DNA of 64,000 nucleotides, from positions 447,928,538 to 447,992,537 of the forward strand of contig NC_081413.1 in NCBI RefSeq assembly GCF_030272615.1, read 5' to 3'. The translations under genes were made by a program, and so were the position numbers. The DNA is from Cryptomeria japonica (taxonomy: Eukaryota; Streptophyta; Pinopsida; Cupressales; Cupressaceae). Positions 1-11,800 of the stretch are shown here, piece by piece; position 1 is the first letter of the stretch, and the number at the start of each line of letters is the position of its first letter. Below the pieces are notes generated by a model. It was not told the origin of the DNA and did not search any database. It saw nothing but the letters and a program-made list of their open reading frames with translations.

Positions 1-221
1 CTCTCTCTTACATCATACAATCATCTCCTATCCCTAGGGCTAGTGGCTGGAGAGTGTCGACTGGATGCTCCCTCCTGATCTGGCCGTGGAGGTGGACCCA
101 TGGGTGTGTAGCACGATACAGATCATGATTGACTCCGAGAGGAACTCCTATGATCCCTATCCATGAGGATCGCACGATAGGTGGTAGCCTCGGTCTAGGC
201 CGCTACTAGATCTCGCCGCAC

Positions 222-385
222 CTGCTGGAGGTCCTCTGATAAGACTCTCTCTCTCTACCCCGCCTGATGGAGATCCTCTGATAGGATTCTCTCTCTCTAC
301 CGCGCCTGATGGAGATCCTCCGATAGGACTCCCTCTCTCTGCTGCGCCTGACGGAGATCCTCTGATAGGATTCTCTCTCTCTCCC
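222..385 (-). repeat. Tandem ~45-bp coding repeats in PMD exon 3
   Basis: About four imperfect copies of a unit containing GGAGATCCTCTGATAGGA and a CT-rich spacer. On the minus strand each unit encodes a variant of RERVLSEDLHQARW, a heptad-like segment, so the array lengthens a coiled coil at the C-terminus of the PMD protein. Confidence 0.7.
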
Positions 386-2373
386 TCCATATATCTACCT
401 GTAATCGGAATGGGAAAAACAAATCCTCATGCCAACCCGTGTTCCCCTGAGGCCTGTAGGTAATCTGTGAGGAACTAGGAATCTGTGCTATCATGGAGAT
501 GTCTGTCATTGCCTGCTGAATCAAGGAACGCTAGTCCTGCACATTAGCTGTGGCAGTAGAATAGATCTTTATTAGTACCATTCTATATCATCAAAGCATT
601 AATCAAATCAATATAAACCTACTATACCTGGATCTCCCTCGTGCCAGTAGGGATCATGATATGGTAGCATCTGTGACTGGGAACCGCTAGGCTCCCCTCG
701 CTCGAATACTCTATCCACGATGGGTGTAGGCTGGACGGTACCGGTGACAGGTCTCTGTATTGCCTCCTGTTCCTCCTGTTGGGGAATAAAAGGTGGATCC
801 AGAGCTATGGTATCGTCTCCTGAATGGTGGGGAGCTGCATCCGACTCCTCCTCATCATCTCTATCATCCTCCTCCTCGTCCTCCTCATCATCCTCATCCT
901 CATCCGCATCATCACCTGCATCCTCCTCATCCTCCTCTCTATCTGCATCCTCCTCCTCCTCGTCACTGGGCTGATCGCCTGTAGGTGGATCAGGATCTCC
1001 CGTCTCCTCATGACCCTCTCCCTCATCTGGCTCCTCTGACCTGGATCCCTCATCCTCGTCTCGGTCTCCATGTCTCCATGGGCCTGGATAGCCTGTCGGA
1101 TGATCTGGTGGAAAGATAGGACCTGGATATGATCTCATGAACCATGAAACATATCTACGCTGTGCTCCAGGCTCTGCAGAATAGTCAGTGACTACATCCT
1201 GATCTGATCCCTCCAAGTCTGTCATCTCGATATCATCCACCGTCAGTCTCGCTACTGCTCTAGGTCTGGGAAGGACCCGTGAGTGTCGAGTATAGATGGG
1301 CACATCAGCTGGAACACACTACTCTAGTCCGAACTGCCTCCATACTCAGTCGAAGTAGAAAGGGACTATGATGTGTGCATATCATCCTCACAGTAGGCGG
1401 TTCCTCTGTAAACATGCTAACTGTCTCTCCATACCATCCCATCTGTGCATCAGTAGGTAAGGTCTCCACACTATCACCTCGGATGTCAGTCTGTCAATAG
1501 TCACTCTCCAATACAACAAATCCCCAAATCTCCACTCGCTGGTCAGTGGATAAGCGAACACCCTAGGTCGCTCGCTCGCTATACTCAGTGGATAGCTGAT
1601 GGGCCTGGTGCATGTGAAGTGCTCTAAGATCCACACCTGCAGAAGTGTGCATGTCATCAAACTACAACCCTGTCCGAATACATACTCCTCAAGGTCGTGA
1701 TAGAGATGTGCAAGCATACTCCGACCCCATGCATAAACTCTCCTATGTCTCTCCATGCCTCTGATACACCATGTGAGGCCCCCATGCATGTGTGTCCCTC
1801 GCCCATTAGGGAAGATGACTAGTGCTATGATGGCTATCATGAGGCATCTCAGAAGTGGTATCTCTCCTGTAGGATGTAAGAGCCAGCTGACCATGATACG
1901 ACCTCTCGTCTCGCTTGACATGACTCTCCCTATGCAGTACATCTGCTCCCTCTGATGATCCTCTGCTACACGATCAGTCGCATATGTGACTGTCACTCCT
2001 CTGATAGGAAGACGCAGTATACGGTACACATCCTCGAGTGTGACCGTCAGTTCTCCTACTGGAAGGTGAAAGGTACAGGTGTCAGGATCCCATCTCTCCA
2101 TCAGTGCCATCAGCATCGCAGGATGAAATCGAATGGCTGGCATAAGAATCATGTACCACAATCCTACTATCGATAGGGTGTCTCTCTCTGACTGAGTTAG
2201 CCGTGGAATCTGGTCTCGCAAAGTGCGAAGGATGTGTCCCGCTGTGTGCTCTCTCATGTACGGGAGACCCTGCAAAACGAAAACATGACCAAAATCAGTA
2301 CTCAATCATCAAAATCGCAAATGCAAATTGTTGCACATTGAATGCTTGCCTTGTAACCCCTCGCCAAGCCCTG

Positions 2374-2512
2374 ATTGGGGACCATGGCACCCTGTCAGGG
2401 ACCATGGTGCCCTGAGGGGACCATGGCGCCCTGCAGGGACCATGGCGCCCCTGTCAGGGACCATGGTGCCCTGGGGGGACCAGGGCGCCCCTCAGGGACC
2501 AGGGCGCCCTAG
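2374..2512. repeat. Minisatellite of GGGACCATGGCGCCC units in PMD intron 1
   Basis: Six or seven head-to-tail copies of a unit of about 22-25 bp built on GGGACCATGGCGCCCTG, with variants GGTGCCC and GGGCGCCC. It lies wholly within intron 1 of the antisense PMD gene. The same GGACCATGGCGCC word recurs in LTRs and leader sequences of the other Tat-like elements in this window. Confidence 0.8.
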
Positions 2513-2689
2513 GTGGGCCCCAGTCGGCATTCAAGGTCCGCATTCAATCACAGAAAAGTCAAACATGCGAGAAATCAAAAGTCAAACGTTCAGTCAACTC
2601 ACCTCGTCCAGTGGCTCGTCGTCGATCACGGCCTGGCGCAGGATCTTGATCCTCGTGGGACGCTCCGGTCGTCGTGAAGGCATGATGAT

Positions 2690-3248
2690 TAGGTGGGCTC
2701 CGCTGCACTAAATAGTATCCTGAAATTAGCAAAGTGACGAATACAAGTGTCACTTTCGAAGTATATACTCTAGTTTGTCTATTCTTACTTCTCGAAACCC
2801 TAATTTTTCCCCTATCATTCATTTTATCATAACTTGGGTTTGGGAGATGCGATTTTTGAGCCGTTTGTTGCGTTGGAATCGTATTTTCCTTCTCCTACTC
2901 TCGAGATGTTCCAAAAAGTGCTCTGATGAAGCCTATTTAGTGAACACCCCTCATCAACACTCTATTACACAATTTGTCGCAAGTAAACATGTTACCCTGT
3001 TTCACCTCCCTAAATAAGCAAGTCGAAACAGGGGGGGGCATATAGCTACTCACAGATTTTATCACTTTCCCTAGTAAGCATTAGGTGATTTTGTGATCTA
3101 ACGTTTGTTTTGTAGGGTGCGGTTCCTAACTGTGTACTGCAGATACCGCTGGGGGCTTCGTCCGACGACTTATGGATATATCCTTTTTCAAATAATGTTT
3201 ACTTTTCTGTACTTTAGCTTGCATATGCACGTAGCACTCATATGACTG
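2690..3248 (+). other. Element interior between the antisense gene and the polypurine tract
   Basis: No coding sequence recognised. It would hold the promoter of the antisense PMD gene. It contains G-runs (AGGGGGGG near 3030) and a CGCTGGGGGCTTCGTC stretch near 3150. Both have counterparts before the 3' LTR of the element at 19529-27616 (GGGGGGCATAC near 26050 and ACTGGGGGCTTGGTG near 26245), so this untranslated 3' region is conserved in layout between the two elements. Confidence 0.55.
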
Positions 3249-3265
3249 CTAAAGTGGGGGCTAAA
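3249..3265 (+). promoter_or_regulatory. Polypurine tract
   Basis: CTAAAGTGGGGGCTAAA lies directly before TGTAGCGTTG, the LTR start. The sequence is the same as the tract at 26346-26362 before TGTAGCATCA. Its role would be priming of plus-strand DNA synthesis. Confidence 0.75.
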
Positions 3266-4922
3266 TGTAGCGTTGTAAATTGTACGCACTCGCTAGGGTG
3301 GTACAATTTCACACCTAGTTTAGCACCCGCCTTAGCGCATTTTGCATTCTGCATTGCATTTCTCCTTAAGCACATAATTAATCAAATTAATTAGGTCTAA
3401 AGTCTTATTTCATCATTCTCTACATCATAAAGTAGGGCCCTTTCACTAAAGCATGCCCTTCGCATTTTATTCTTCCAATACATCACTTAATCAAAAACCC
3501 TAATTAAGTCCTATTTCGAACTTGGGGGCTTGGTTTCGGGGTCTAAACATCTCGAAATCACCTGTAACTTCGGGATTCTCTCTAAAAACATTATATCCGA
3601 CGACCCTGAAAATTTGGTGAAAAGTTGTCGGGACCATGGCGCCCATGCAACATGGTCCCGGACATTTTTCCCGAAATTTTGGGAGCACGATCCAATCATA
3701 AAATAAAGCTTAACCCCAAGAAATTGGGGGGATATTCAATATCTAGGTCGGCCAAAATACGAATTTACGACCTAGGGTTTCATACATAAAAGCTCTCTTT
3801 CCTCATTGGAAGGGATCGGATTTTTGTTTCCAGGAATTGGATATGCAGCGAAAGAGCAGATCTTTAAAGACTTCAACAACACTCAACATCATTCTATCAA
3901 GCATCTATCAAATTCATTCATTCATCCAATTAGGGCTTGGAAGACATTGAAGAACAATAGGAGATTACCGACTGAAGATTGGCTTGTACTCCTCCCTTGA
4001 GGGTTGGGTATGATTTCATATTGTTTTCATGTCCTTACATAAGCTTTGATATATCATTTATTCATGCTTTAGATCACATTGCATCTTGATTTAGAGCATT
4101 TGCATTATCATTTACAAGCAATTAGGGTTTACTTTCTAGGTTGCTCTAGTTTGCTTTCTTGCATTTTGGACCTTGCACACACACTAGGTCTGCACACACA
4201 ATACATTTTACAAAACAACTTGGCTATTCGTGGAGGTGGAAATCACCAAAGCGGGGGTTTGACTAAGGCAAAACCCTATATAGCCACCCTTCCCCCTTTT
4301 TAGATATTATTGCAGGTTTCGGGATTCGGATGACGCCGCAGGACACAGATCCGGAAAGAGGAGACTGAGACAGAACTCTGTGTGCAATTGCAGCTCAGAA
4401 GACTGGGACAAGAGCGCTGGGCACCCTGGTCCTGCCAGGACAGTGGCGCTGGGTGCCCTAGTCCCTGGGACAAAGGCGCTGGGCGCCCTGGTCCTCCGGA
4501 CAGACAGCTTTCCGACAGTTTCCAGACAGTGTTTCAGGGTGCAAAACAGTGGTTTCCGGTGTAGTTTTCAGGACAGTGGCGCCCGCGCCCCCGTCCCGAA
4601 CATTTTCAATCTGATTTCGACTCTAGGTACATATCTGCATTTTTATTTTATCCTTACATTTACAGCTGTTCATTGTTTAATCTCAATTCTGCAAACTTGT
4701 TACTAGTTCATACTTACATTTCGAGGTTAGGGTTTGAACTTGTATCATTTTAGCTTTCAATTTCAACAAGGGAATAGAAATCCTAATAGATATCCCGTGG
4801 CTCTCTCTTTCACCAAAAGAAGTAGCCAACTGTGTGATATCTCTAGGCTCTTTCATATTCCGCAATGTGTGTCAAAAGTTAGGATTAGGGTACATTGTCC
4901 TAGTCTCGCTTTTTCCCCTACA
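3266..4922 (+). repeat. 3' LTR of the Tat-like element (about 1.66 kb)
   Basis: Starts TGTAGC after the polypurine tract and ends ...CCCCTACA where the interior of a copia gag begins. The matching ending in the complete element is ...GCTTTACA. It contains a TATA-like TACATAAAAG near 3782. A hairpin has 9-bp arms GGGACCATG (3630-3638) and CATGGTCCC (3651-3659). At 4405-4494 there are three ~31-bp units of GGACA..GGCGCTGGGCGCCCTGGTCC type. The partner 5' LTR is outside the window, so the exact end is inferred from the junction and by analogy. Confidence 0.7.
4405..4598. repeat. ~31-bp GC-rich hairpin repeats in the LTR
   Basis: Three tandem units begin at 4405, 4437 and 4467, each opening with GGGACA or AGGACA and closing with CCCTGGTCC or CCCTAGTCC around a GGCGC-TGG-GCGCC core. 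A partial fourth lies at 4572-4598. Each unit can fold on itself. The arrangement parallels the triple repeat in the LTRs at 19700-19790 and 26534-26625. Confidence 0.7.
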
Positions 4923-6003
4923 CAGCAACAAAAACCCATCCGTTGTTTGTTGGATCCTCATTAGAATCATCAATCACACCTTCATCAGCAATATAACAAG
5001 ATTTATCTTTGTTCTTTTTAAATCTGTATCTCTGATATTCAGGATTAGGCTTGTATGTTCTTCTATCTTCTTCTCTTAGTCTAGCATGTCTATCAGGGCA
5101 TCTTGAAGCCATATGACCAATATTATTGTAGTTAAAACATTTAAAGGGTGCTTTACCTTCATACTTACTTCCAATTGGACCTTTTGGCATTTTTCTTGCA
5201 AATAGTGCTTCAAGTTCTTCAAGCTCTTCATTCTCCTTTCTGGATTCTTCAAGTTCTCTTGCATAAAAGGATCTCTAGTCTAATTTGTCAAATGATGGAG
5301 CAGATGATATTGATTCTTTAAAGGCCAAATCAGTTTTTATAGTAGCAATAGGACCAAATTCCTTAATTTCAAAAGCTAAAAGTTTTCCAATCAGTGTATC
5401 CCTAGTTACTGATGTATTAGGCATTGTTCTCAACTCATTTATAGCAGTAACCTTCATTTTATATGCCAATGGAAAACCTCTTAAGATTTTTGAAATAATT
5501 TCATCCTCACTTAAGGTTCCTCCACAACATTTAATACCCAAAACAATTTCATTTACTCTTTCCATAAAAGTAGAAATCCTTTCATCTTCTTTCATTTTTA
5601 GATGTTCATACCTGACTAGGAAGCTTTCAAGTTTTGCAATTTTGATTGTGGAATCTTCTTCATTCAGTGTTTCCAAGTGATCCCAAATAGCTTTAGCAAT
5701 AGACCTATTTGATAATCCCATGATTTGTTGATCTAATAATGCGCTCAAAAGTGCTGCTCTTGCTTTGCAATCATTCTCTTCATCTTTAGCTAAGGTAGTT
5801 GGAGCAGTCTGACCAGCTATATTAGTAGTATAACCATTCTTAGTAACTTCCCAGATGTCTTTACCAATGCAATTCAGATGTGTCTCCATTCTGATCTTCC
5901 ATATCCCATAGTTGGTTCCATCAAGTTTAGGACTGTCCTTCCTAAAATAGTTAATAGAAATTGGATCTCCTAAAGTTGTTAAACTTTTGCAAAAGAGGAC
6001 TAA
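4923..6003 (-). pseudogene. gag: Copia gag (UBN2 domain plus CCHC knuckle), broken
   Basis: Structural polyprotein of a copia element. The minus-strand frame runs through KLDGTNYGIWKIRMETHL and WDHLETLNEED-type blocks of the UBN2/gag family. It meets a single TAG near 5277, then continues in the same frame to an E-rich linker and a zinc knuckle CFNYNNIGHMASRC near 5120. The second Cys of the CCHC motif is Tyr, so this knuckle is damaged. The frame is open through the primer site (read as NWYQSL), with no ATG before RMETH. It ends at the Tat insertion after WVFVA. Pol would follow but is not in the window. Confidence 0.75.
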
Positions 6004-6017
6004 GCTCTGATACCAAT
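6003..6017 (-). promoter_or_regulatory. Primer binding site, initiator tRNA-Met type
   Basis: On the minus strand the LTR end CCTAACA is followed by ATTGGTATCAGAGCTTA. TGGTATCAGAGC is the standard plant copia primer site complementary to the 3' end of initiator tRNA-Met, which sets the element's orientation as minus. Confidence 0.85.
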
Positions 6018-7071
6018 TGTTAGGTCCCAAAGACAACTGAGAGGGGGTAGAGGGGGGGTGAATCAGTTGTCTAATAAATTCAAACCAAAAACTAATTAAC
6101 CAACTTAATTATTAATACCGGTAAACCAGTCAAGTATGCCAATAGACAATGTTAATAGTAAATTGCTATACCGGTAAGGATTAATGCATGAAACATAAAC
6201 ATAAAGTTATCCACAACACATAACACCAATATTTGTATGTGGAAACCCTGTAAGGGGAAAAACCATGGTGGGAAACCTTACCCACAATTAGATGATACTA
6301 CTACAGATAGTAAGTGTACATAAATGGGGTATGCACATGTAGAAAGGCCAATAGCTTAGAGCTCACTGCTCAATCACAAAATGGGAGTCACACTAACTAC
6401 AGTTGGATGGTTAAATCCAATAAGAATGTATTGCAGAAAATAGCATCTTCATATGGTGGATTTAGTACCAGTGTAATGCTGATATGCTTCTACAAAAACC
6501 TAACTTCACCTTCAAATGATGTCTTCATGTATATCCCTGCTTGATCTCGCATATACCTTTACTCAATTCTTTTTCGCATTCCACACTTGATCTTACAAAT
6601 AAGATCTTACATTTATACCATACCCTAAGACCAATTTTAGTAGGTCACCTCTACAAGATATTACAATAAAACATTTTCCATACAATATAATATCCGATGC
6701 AATAACTGATTAAACATGTTAGCTAAATGCATTTACAACAATAATAAATCATCTCCATAGCATGCCATGCTGATCTAGAAAAGATAAACCTTTCGGTGTA
6801 ACCCTAGATAACCTAGACCTATTTGCTGGTAAAAGCAAATATGCAAATATGAATATACCAATAATTAATTCTTTAAAAAAAAGTGTCCACACGATGTCTT
6901 CGACATTACCAAGTGTCTTCTATATCATTCTAGGTACCATTGAACAATATATCCTACCTGTGAACCATATACCAGTAACTGTTGCATAGTTTACTTGCTT
7001 GCTGGTAAATGTTGTTGGATCTTCAAAGTAGGTGTTGACATGAATGACAAAACCATACCAAAATACCAACA
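6018..7071 (-). repeat. 5' LTR of copia family F1 (1054 bp)
   Basis: On the plus strand it begins TGTTAGGTCCC and ends ATACCAACA. It matches the solo LTR at 45300-46344 along its length. It contains a G-run followed by TGAATCAGTTGTC and the word GAGCTCACTGCTCAA, which also occurs in the LTRs of families F2 and F3 in this window. Confidence 0.85.
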
Positions 7072-7234
7072 ATAAGGGCATCCAAGATGACATGGATAGG
7101 TGTGGGTAAAGTCACAAATCCTGAACCATAATAGGTAATGTGATTATACTAAATGACTATCTAGCAACATTATCAAATATACTAGAAACATTGTTTACCT
7201 CGGTAGCTTTGCAACTCTCCCACCTTCATCATGT

Positions 7235-8757
7235 TTGAATATATTCCCCTGGATGACCGCCTCTCCTGGGGAGGTTCCTCCCCCCTTGCAACTAGACCCC
7301 ATACTTGATAACACGGTCGGATCACATGCTGCTATTCTGACTATGGGGACCCCACGGTCTGTGGGTCATACAGAAGAAAATGCCAAGTTTGACACCCCTT
7401 CCACCATGCCGGTTTTGACTGACTCTAGTCGGGACTATGAAGGAAAGAATATACCACATTCCAAATCAGAAACTTCTACCGGATAGCAGGGTGTGGAGAA
7501 TGGAAAGAAGGATCCTAAGTCTAGTTAGAGGAATTCCCTCCTTGGGTCCACAAATTTGACCTTAGAAGCATCTTTGGCCAAATTTACCCAAATGGAGGAA
7601 GGAACCGAGATCAGGCTCCTAGACAATATCATGGACAAAATCGTCTCTTGCCTTCACCTGGCAATCGTTGGTTGATTCTTTTTATTCCAGCCATCTATTG
7701 ACATGATCAGGCGATGAGCAAAATCTCGATGGAAGATCAAAGGTAACATGGACATCTTAGTAATACTGGGGGGACTCTTCCTATTCAAGTTCAATACTAA
7801 GGAAGATCTGATCTATGTCTTGTCAGGTTCCTGGGCTTATGGAAAACATTTTCTAACTTTAGCTAAATGGAAGTCGGGATTCGACCCCTCAGCCAAAATC
7901 AACTGCATGGCTCCTCTTTGAATTAGGCTTTCTGGCGTCCCACTAGAGTTCTAGGATGAGGAAATCTTTCGTTGGATAGGGAACTCATTTGGTAGCTATG
8001 TTGCAGTAGACCTGGTCACTCTCAATAAATCCAAGTTGGTTTATGCTCTCTTTTGTGTCAATGTTACAATTAACAAGGCTCTCCCTAATTTTGTGTCTCT
8101 AAAATAAAAATGGGGAAAATGGTCCAACGCTATGGTGTATGAAAATGCTACCCTCTTTTGCCAGAAGTGTAATAAACAAGACCATACCTACACTGAGTGT
8201 AAGTCCCCAGTGACTACTGAGCGCAAGCTCAAGGAAAAGGCTATCTAGGTTGAACCCATCAACCCAAATGCTCCCTCATCATCTTCTCCCCTAGAGATGA
8301 CCGGTGTGAATGAAATCCCTGAGGACTACCCCCACACAGATAGGATCCTTGAAATCTTAAAATCCCCTGTGGACCCTGTTAAGATTGTTAATCTTGTCAT
8401 TCCCCTAGAAGAAGGTGAAATCCCACCGGTGTTGAATCTAAGCCTCTCCCCTAAATCCCTTTCATCCCCAGGTTTGTTGTCAAATGGAATCCCCCTCATG
8501 CCCTTGCTACCCCCACCCCCTCATCCTTTCAAGCTTTTATTTTGGATGAAGTTATGTCTCCTATGGCTGAGGTTAAGCTTTTTAACTCAAACCCCGCTTT
8601 CTCCTCTGGTATGGAGGAAAATCCCACTCTACCAGGGAACTCCTTGACAACTTTCCCTCCTGTGAAATCTTCACCTCCGGAATCTCCTCAGGTAGGTAAT
8701 GAAGAATGGATAACCCAAAAGAAAATAAAGTTGGAAGATCCTCGGAAAGGGTCTTGA
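7235..8757 (+). pseudogene. LINE ORF1 (DUF4283 plus zf-CCHC)
   Basis: Encodes the RNA-binding partner protein of a plant LINE. Around 7720-8105 the frame reads ILGGLFLFKFNTKEDLIYVL, GSWAYGKHFLTLAKW and KINCMAPL, the DUF4283 pattern, followed by a CCHC knuckle CQKCNKQDHTYTEC near 8160. Proline- and acid-rich sequence follows to a stop at 8755-8757. In-frame stops at several places (e.g. 7558, 7672, 7920, 7952, 8104) interrupt it. ORF2 begins 73 bp downstream. Confidence 0.75.
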
Positions 8758-8830
8758 GACACAAAGTTATGGCCAGGGATATTGCAAAGGGCAAGCAACT
8801 GACCCTTGATGGAATCAACAGAAGTAAGAA

Positions 8831-11800
8831 ATGAAGTTCCTCTCCTGGAACATAAGGGGTCTGAATAGCCCCAAGAAGCAGTTCTCTATAAAACAACTCA
8901 TTTTGGAGATGAAAATTAATATTTGCCTTCTGTAGGAAGTCAAAATGTCCCACCAAACCTTTGCTACCATTGCTGGTAAACTCTAGCCGGGGGTGGCCTT
9001 CCTATATGTTCATTCTTTGGGGGCATCTAGGGGAATCGAGACCCTATGGGACCCCATTAATATTAAAGGTAAGTTTTTCGCCAGCTCCCAGAACTTCCTA
9101 GAGGTTACTCTCCAACATGGTGAACACTATTGGCACATGTTCAACATTTATGCCCCAAACTCCAAGATGGGAAGATGACTTGTGTGGGAGGAAATTTTTG
9201 ATCTCATATTGGCTAACCAGAAGGCCCAATATATGCTTACTGATAGTATGGGAGATCTGGCCAACTTCATCAATGTTTATAGACTTATGGATATTGACCT
9301 CCAGGGAGCTCCTTTCACATGGTCAAACAATAGGAAAGGCAAACATCTAATTCAAGTCACACTAGATAGATTTCTGGTTTCCACTAACTGGGACATTAGC
9401 CATAACTCCTTAAAAATGCTCCCAAGGTCTGCTTCTGATCATAACCCCCTTCTTTTCCATTGGAAGGATAGACCCTACTAAGGTCCCCCCTTTTTTGCTA
9501 TGAGATTATGTGGGCTTCTCACCCTGACTTCAGAGATCTAGCTAGGAATTGGTGGGCTACCTCGGTCCAAGGGACAGCTATGTTCAGAATTGTGGAGAAA
9601 CTAAATCTCATTAGCAAGGAAGTCAAAGGAAGGAATAGGACTACCTTCGGGGATATTTTCAAAAAAAAGAGGGATCTGGGTTCCAGACTGGAACAACTTC
9701 ACAACATAATGGCTATTGGTAACCCCCCAAACCTCATCTTGATGGAGGAAGAGGACTGTCATAAGAACTGGAAGGATATCCTCTCTAAGGAGGAAGTGTA
9801 TTGGAAGCCAAGATCTAGAATTCACTAGCTAAAGGAAGGGGACATAAATTCTACCTTCTTCCATAGATCAGCCTGCATTCACAAGAGAAGGAACTATATC
9901 AAAAGTATCAAGGATAATTCTGACCAGGAGATCAGTGGAGATTCCTTAATTGGACAATATGCTTCTGATTTTTTCACAAAGTTATACACGGGGGCTGCAG
10001 GAAGGGATGCATCTCTATAGGATAGACTTGTGAGTAAGCTTCCGACTATCATTGAGGAGGAGGATAACTATCAACTAACTGCCCCTATGTCTGCGGAAGA
10101 AGTCCACTTGGCTATCTTTGCTATGGGGGTTTATAAGGCCCCGGGTCTAGATGGTTTCCCCCTGACATTCTTTCAAGATTATTGGGACATTGTTAGATAT
10201 GATGTCACCAAAGTTGTGCATGATTTCTTTAAGACTAGGAAATTGCTGAAGAAACTCAACAACACTTATATTGTCCTTGTACCTAAGATTGCAAATCCTA
10301 GTTGCATGCAGGATTTCTGCCCCATAAGTCTATGCAATGCTATATACAAGATAATCTCCAAGGTCCTTGTGAACAGAATTAAACCCCTCTTGGTGAAATT
10401 TATCAACTCGTCCTAGAAAGGCTTTGTTCCGGGTTGCCAAATTTTAGATGCTACCATTACCACTCATGAAATAATCCACTCCATGGATAGGAGCAGAATA
10501 CTAGGTATGGCTTTCAAACTGGATATCTCAAAAGCATATGACACAGTTAATTGGGATTTTCTCTTCAAAACTCTCTTAAAGTTGGGTTTCAACCAAAGGG
10601 TGATGGATATGATTTGGATATGTGTTACCATGGTCCAATTCTTTGTTTTGTTTAATGGGACTCCTAGGGGTTGCTTCAAAGTGGAAAAAGGTATCCGACA
10701 AGGTGACCCTATATCCCCTTACCTTTTTATCATCATTGTTGAAGTCTTGAGCAGAAATATGGCAGATCTTGTTACTAATGGAAGACTTCAAGGATTCAAA
10801 GCTTCTTCCATGCTCCCCCCCTCTAATATCCAACAATTTGTGGATGACACTTTTCTTTTTAGCAAGTCCTCTATCATGGAGGCTAAACAGTGGAAGAACC
10901 TACTGACTGATTATGCCAAGGCCTCGAGTCAATGTATTAATTATGAGAAGAGTGACCTCTTCTTCTTCAACACTCCTAATGACCTCCAACTCAAAATTCT
11001 CTATATCCTTAGGTGCAAATCTGTGGCTCTCTCGGGGACTTACCTTGGTCTCCCTCTTACGGTTAAGGAAGTCACTCCCTCTTTCTGGAACATTATTCTT
11101 GAACGGATGCAAAAAAACTTGTTGGATGGAAAAGGAAGTTCCTTAGTAGTGCGGGAAAGCTCCAACTCCTTGCAGCTTCCCTATAAGGGATTCCTGTGTA
11201 TTTCTTGTCCATTTTTAAAATATTAGGTGCCATGGGGGAAGAGATTGAGAAAATTCAAAGAACATTCTTATGGATAGGCCTAGAGGAGAAAAACCACATT
11301 GCTTTGGTCAATTGGGATAGTGTGTGCTTACCCAAATCTATGGGAGGCCTACGTATAAGAAAGATAAATGCCCTGAATAAGGCGCTAATAGAAAAAATTG
11401 GTTGGACCCTGGCTAAAGGTGAGGTGGACTGGTGTAACATTATTAGAGCGAAGTACCTCGACCAGGAGCAATTCTATTACAATTTGAGTGCGGTCAACCT
11501 CCCCCAAGGCTCCAAGTTATTGAATAACATCCTAAAATGTAGATTGGTTGTAAGATAAGAATTGAAATGGCAACTTGTAAATGGCAGGAAGGTGAACTTC
11601 TAGGAAGATGTTTGGGCGAAGGACAAGCCCTTGGCTAACACTCATTTCCACCAACTTATGTACCACCTAAAGGGACTCTTATGAGAGTACATAGTTGATT
11701 ATATGGAACCTAGAAGGGGAGGATGGAAGAACATTGTCCAGGTCTTCAACAACATGCCTAACCTGATTCCCATTGCTCAAGACCTTCAGAACACTATGTT

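Larger units (their letters stand above)
1..2683 (-). pseudogene. Plant mobile domain (PMD) gene captured antisense in the Tat-like element
   Basis: A three-exon model is visible. Exon 1 (2683-2603) starts at ATG, encodes MPSRRPERPTRIK... and ends at GAG|GTGAGT. Exon 2 (2269-628) starts after TTTTGCAG and encodes the PMD, with the hallmark stretch ERWDPDTCTFHLPVGE and VYRILRLP, then an acidic D/E-rich tail. It ends at CCAG|GTATAG. Exon 3 starts at 547 after GCCACAG, encodes a coiled coil of repeated ILSEDLRQA-type units, and runs off the window. Phases match at both junctions. Exon 2 has four in-frame stops between 1390 and 1310 (three TGA, one TAG) and exon 3 has more, each explicable by C-to-T change of CGA or CAG. 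PMD proteins are known in cellular MAIN-type genes and in transposons; here it is element cargo and no longer codes for a full protein. Confidence 0.8.
1..4922 (+). mobile_element. Tat-like Ty3/gypsy LTR retrotransposon, 3' portion
   Basis: The right end of an LTR retrotransposon whose left end lies outside the window. Seen: a purine-rich tract GTGGGGGCTAAA ends at 3265 and is followed at once by TGTAGC, the start of an LTR that runs to about 4922. The same tract-plus-TGTAGC arrangement borders the 3' LTR of the complete element at 19529-27616, so the two are related. The internal part carries a spliced gene on the opposite strand (1-2683). Antisense genes between pol and the 3' LTR are known from Tat-lineage elements, which supports that lineage, but no pol is visible here. 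The right LTR border abuts the interior of a copia gag, so this element inserted into that older element. Confidence 0.75.
4923..7071 (-). mobile_element. Ty1/copia-type LTR retrotransposon, 5' end fragment (family F1)
   Basis: Reading on the minus strand: a 5' LTR (7071-6018), a primer site TTGGTATCAGAGCTTA complementary to initiator tRNA-Met, and gag with a UBN2-type domain and one zinc knuckle. The sequence stops at 4923, where the Tat-like LTR begins, so the rest of the element should continue left of the window beyond that insertion. The LTR tail sequence (CCCCCTCTCAG ending CTAACA) resembles SIRE/Maximus copia elements. A solo LTR of the same family lies at 45300-46344. Confidence 0.75.

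Noticed and set aside
720-1039. Plus-strand Ser-, His/Pro- and Leu/Ile-rich frames
   Set aside because: They are mirror readings of the GAT/GAG-type repeats that encode the acidic tail of the minus-strand PMD gene.
2328-2711. Plus-strand frame rich in Gly, Pro and Trp
   Set aside because: It arises from the GGGACCATGGCGCCC minisatellite inside an intron and has no domain.
3500-3699. Two overlapping minus-strand frames
   Set aside because: They lie within the LTR and overlap each other in different frames; no support as genes.
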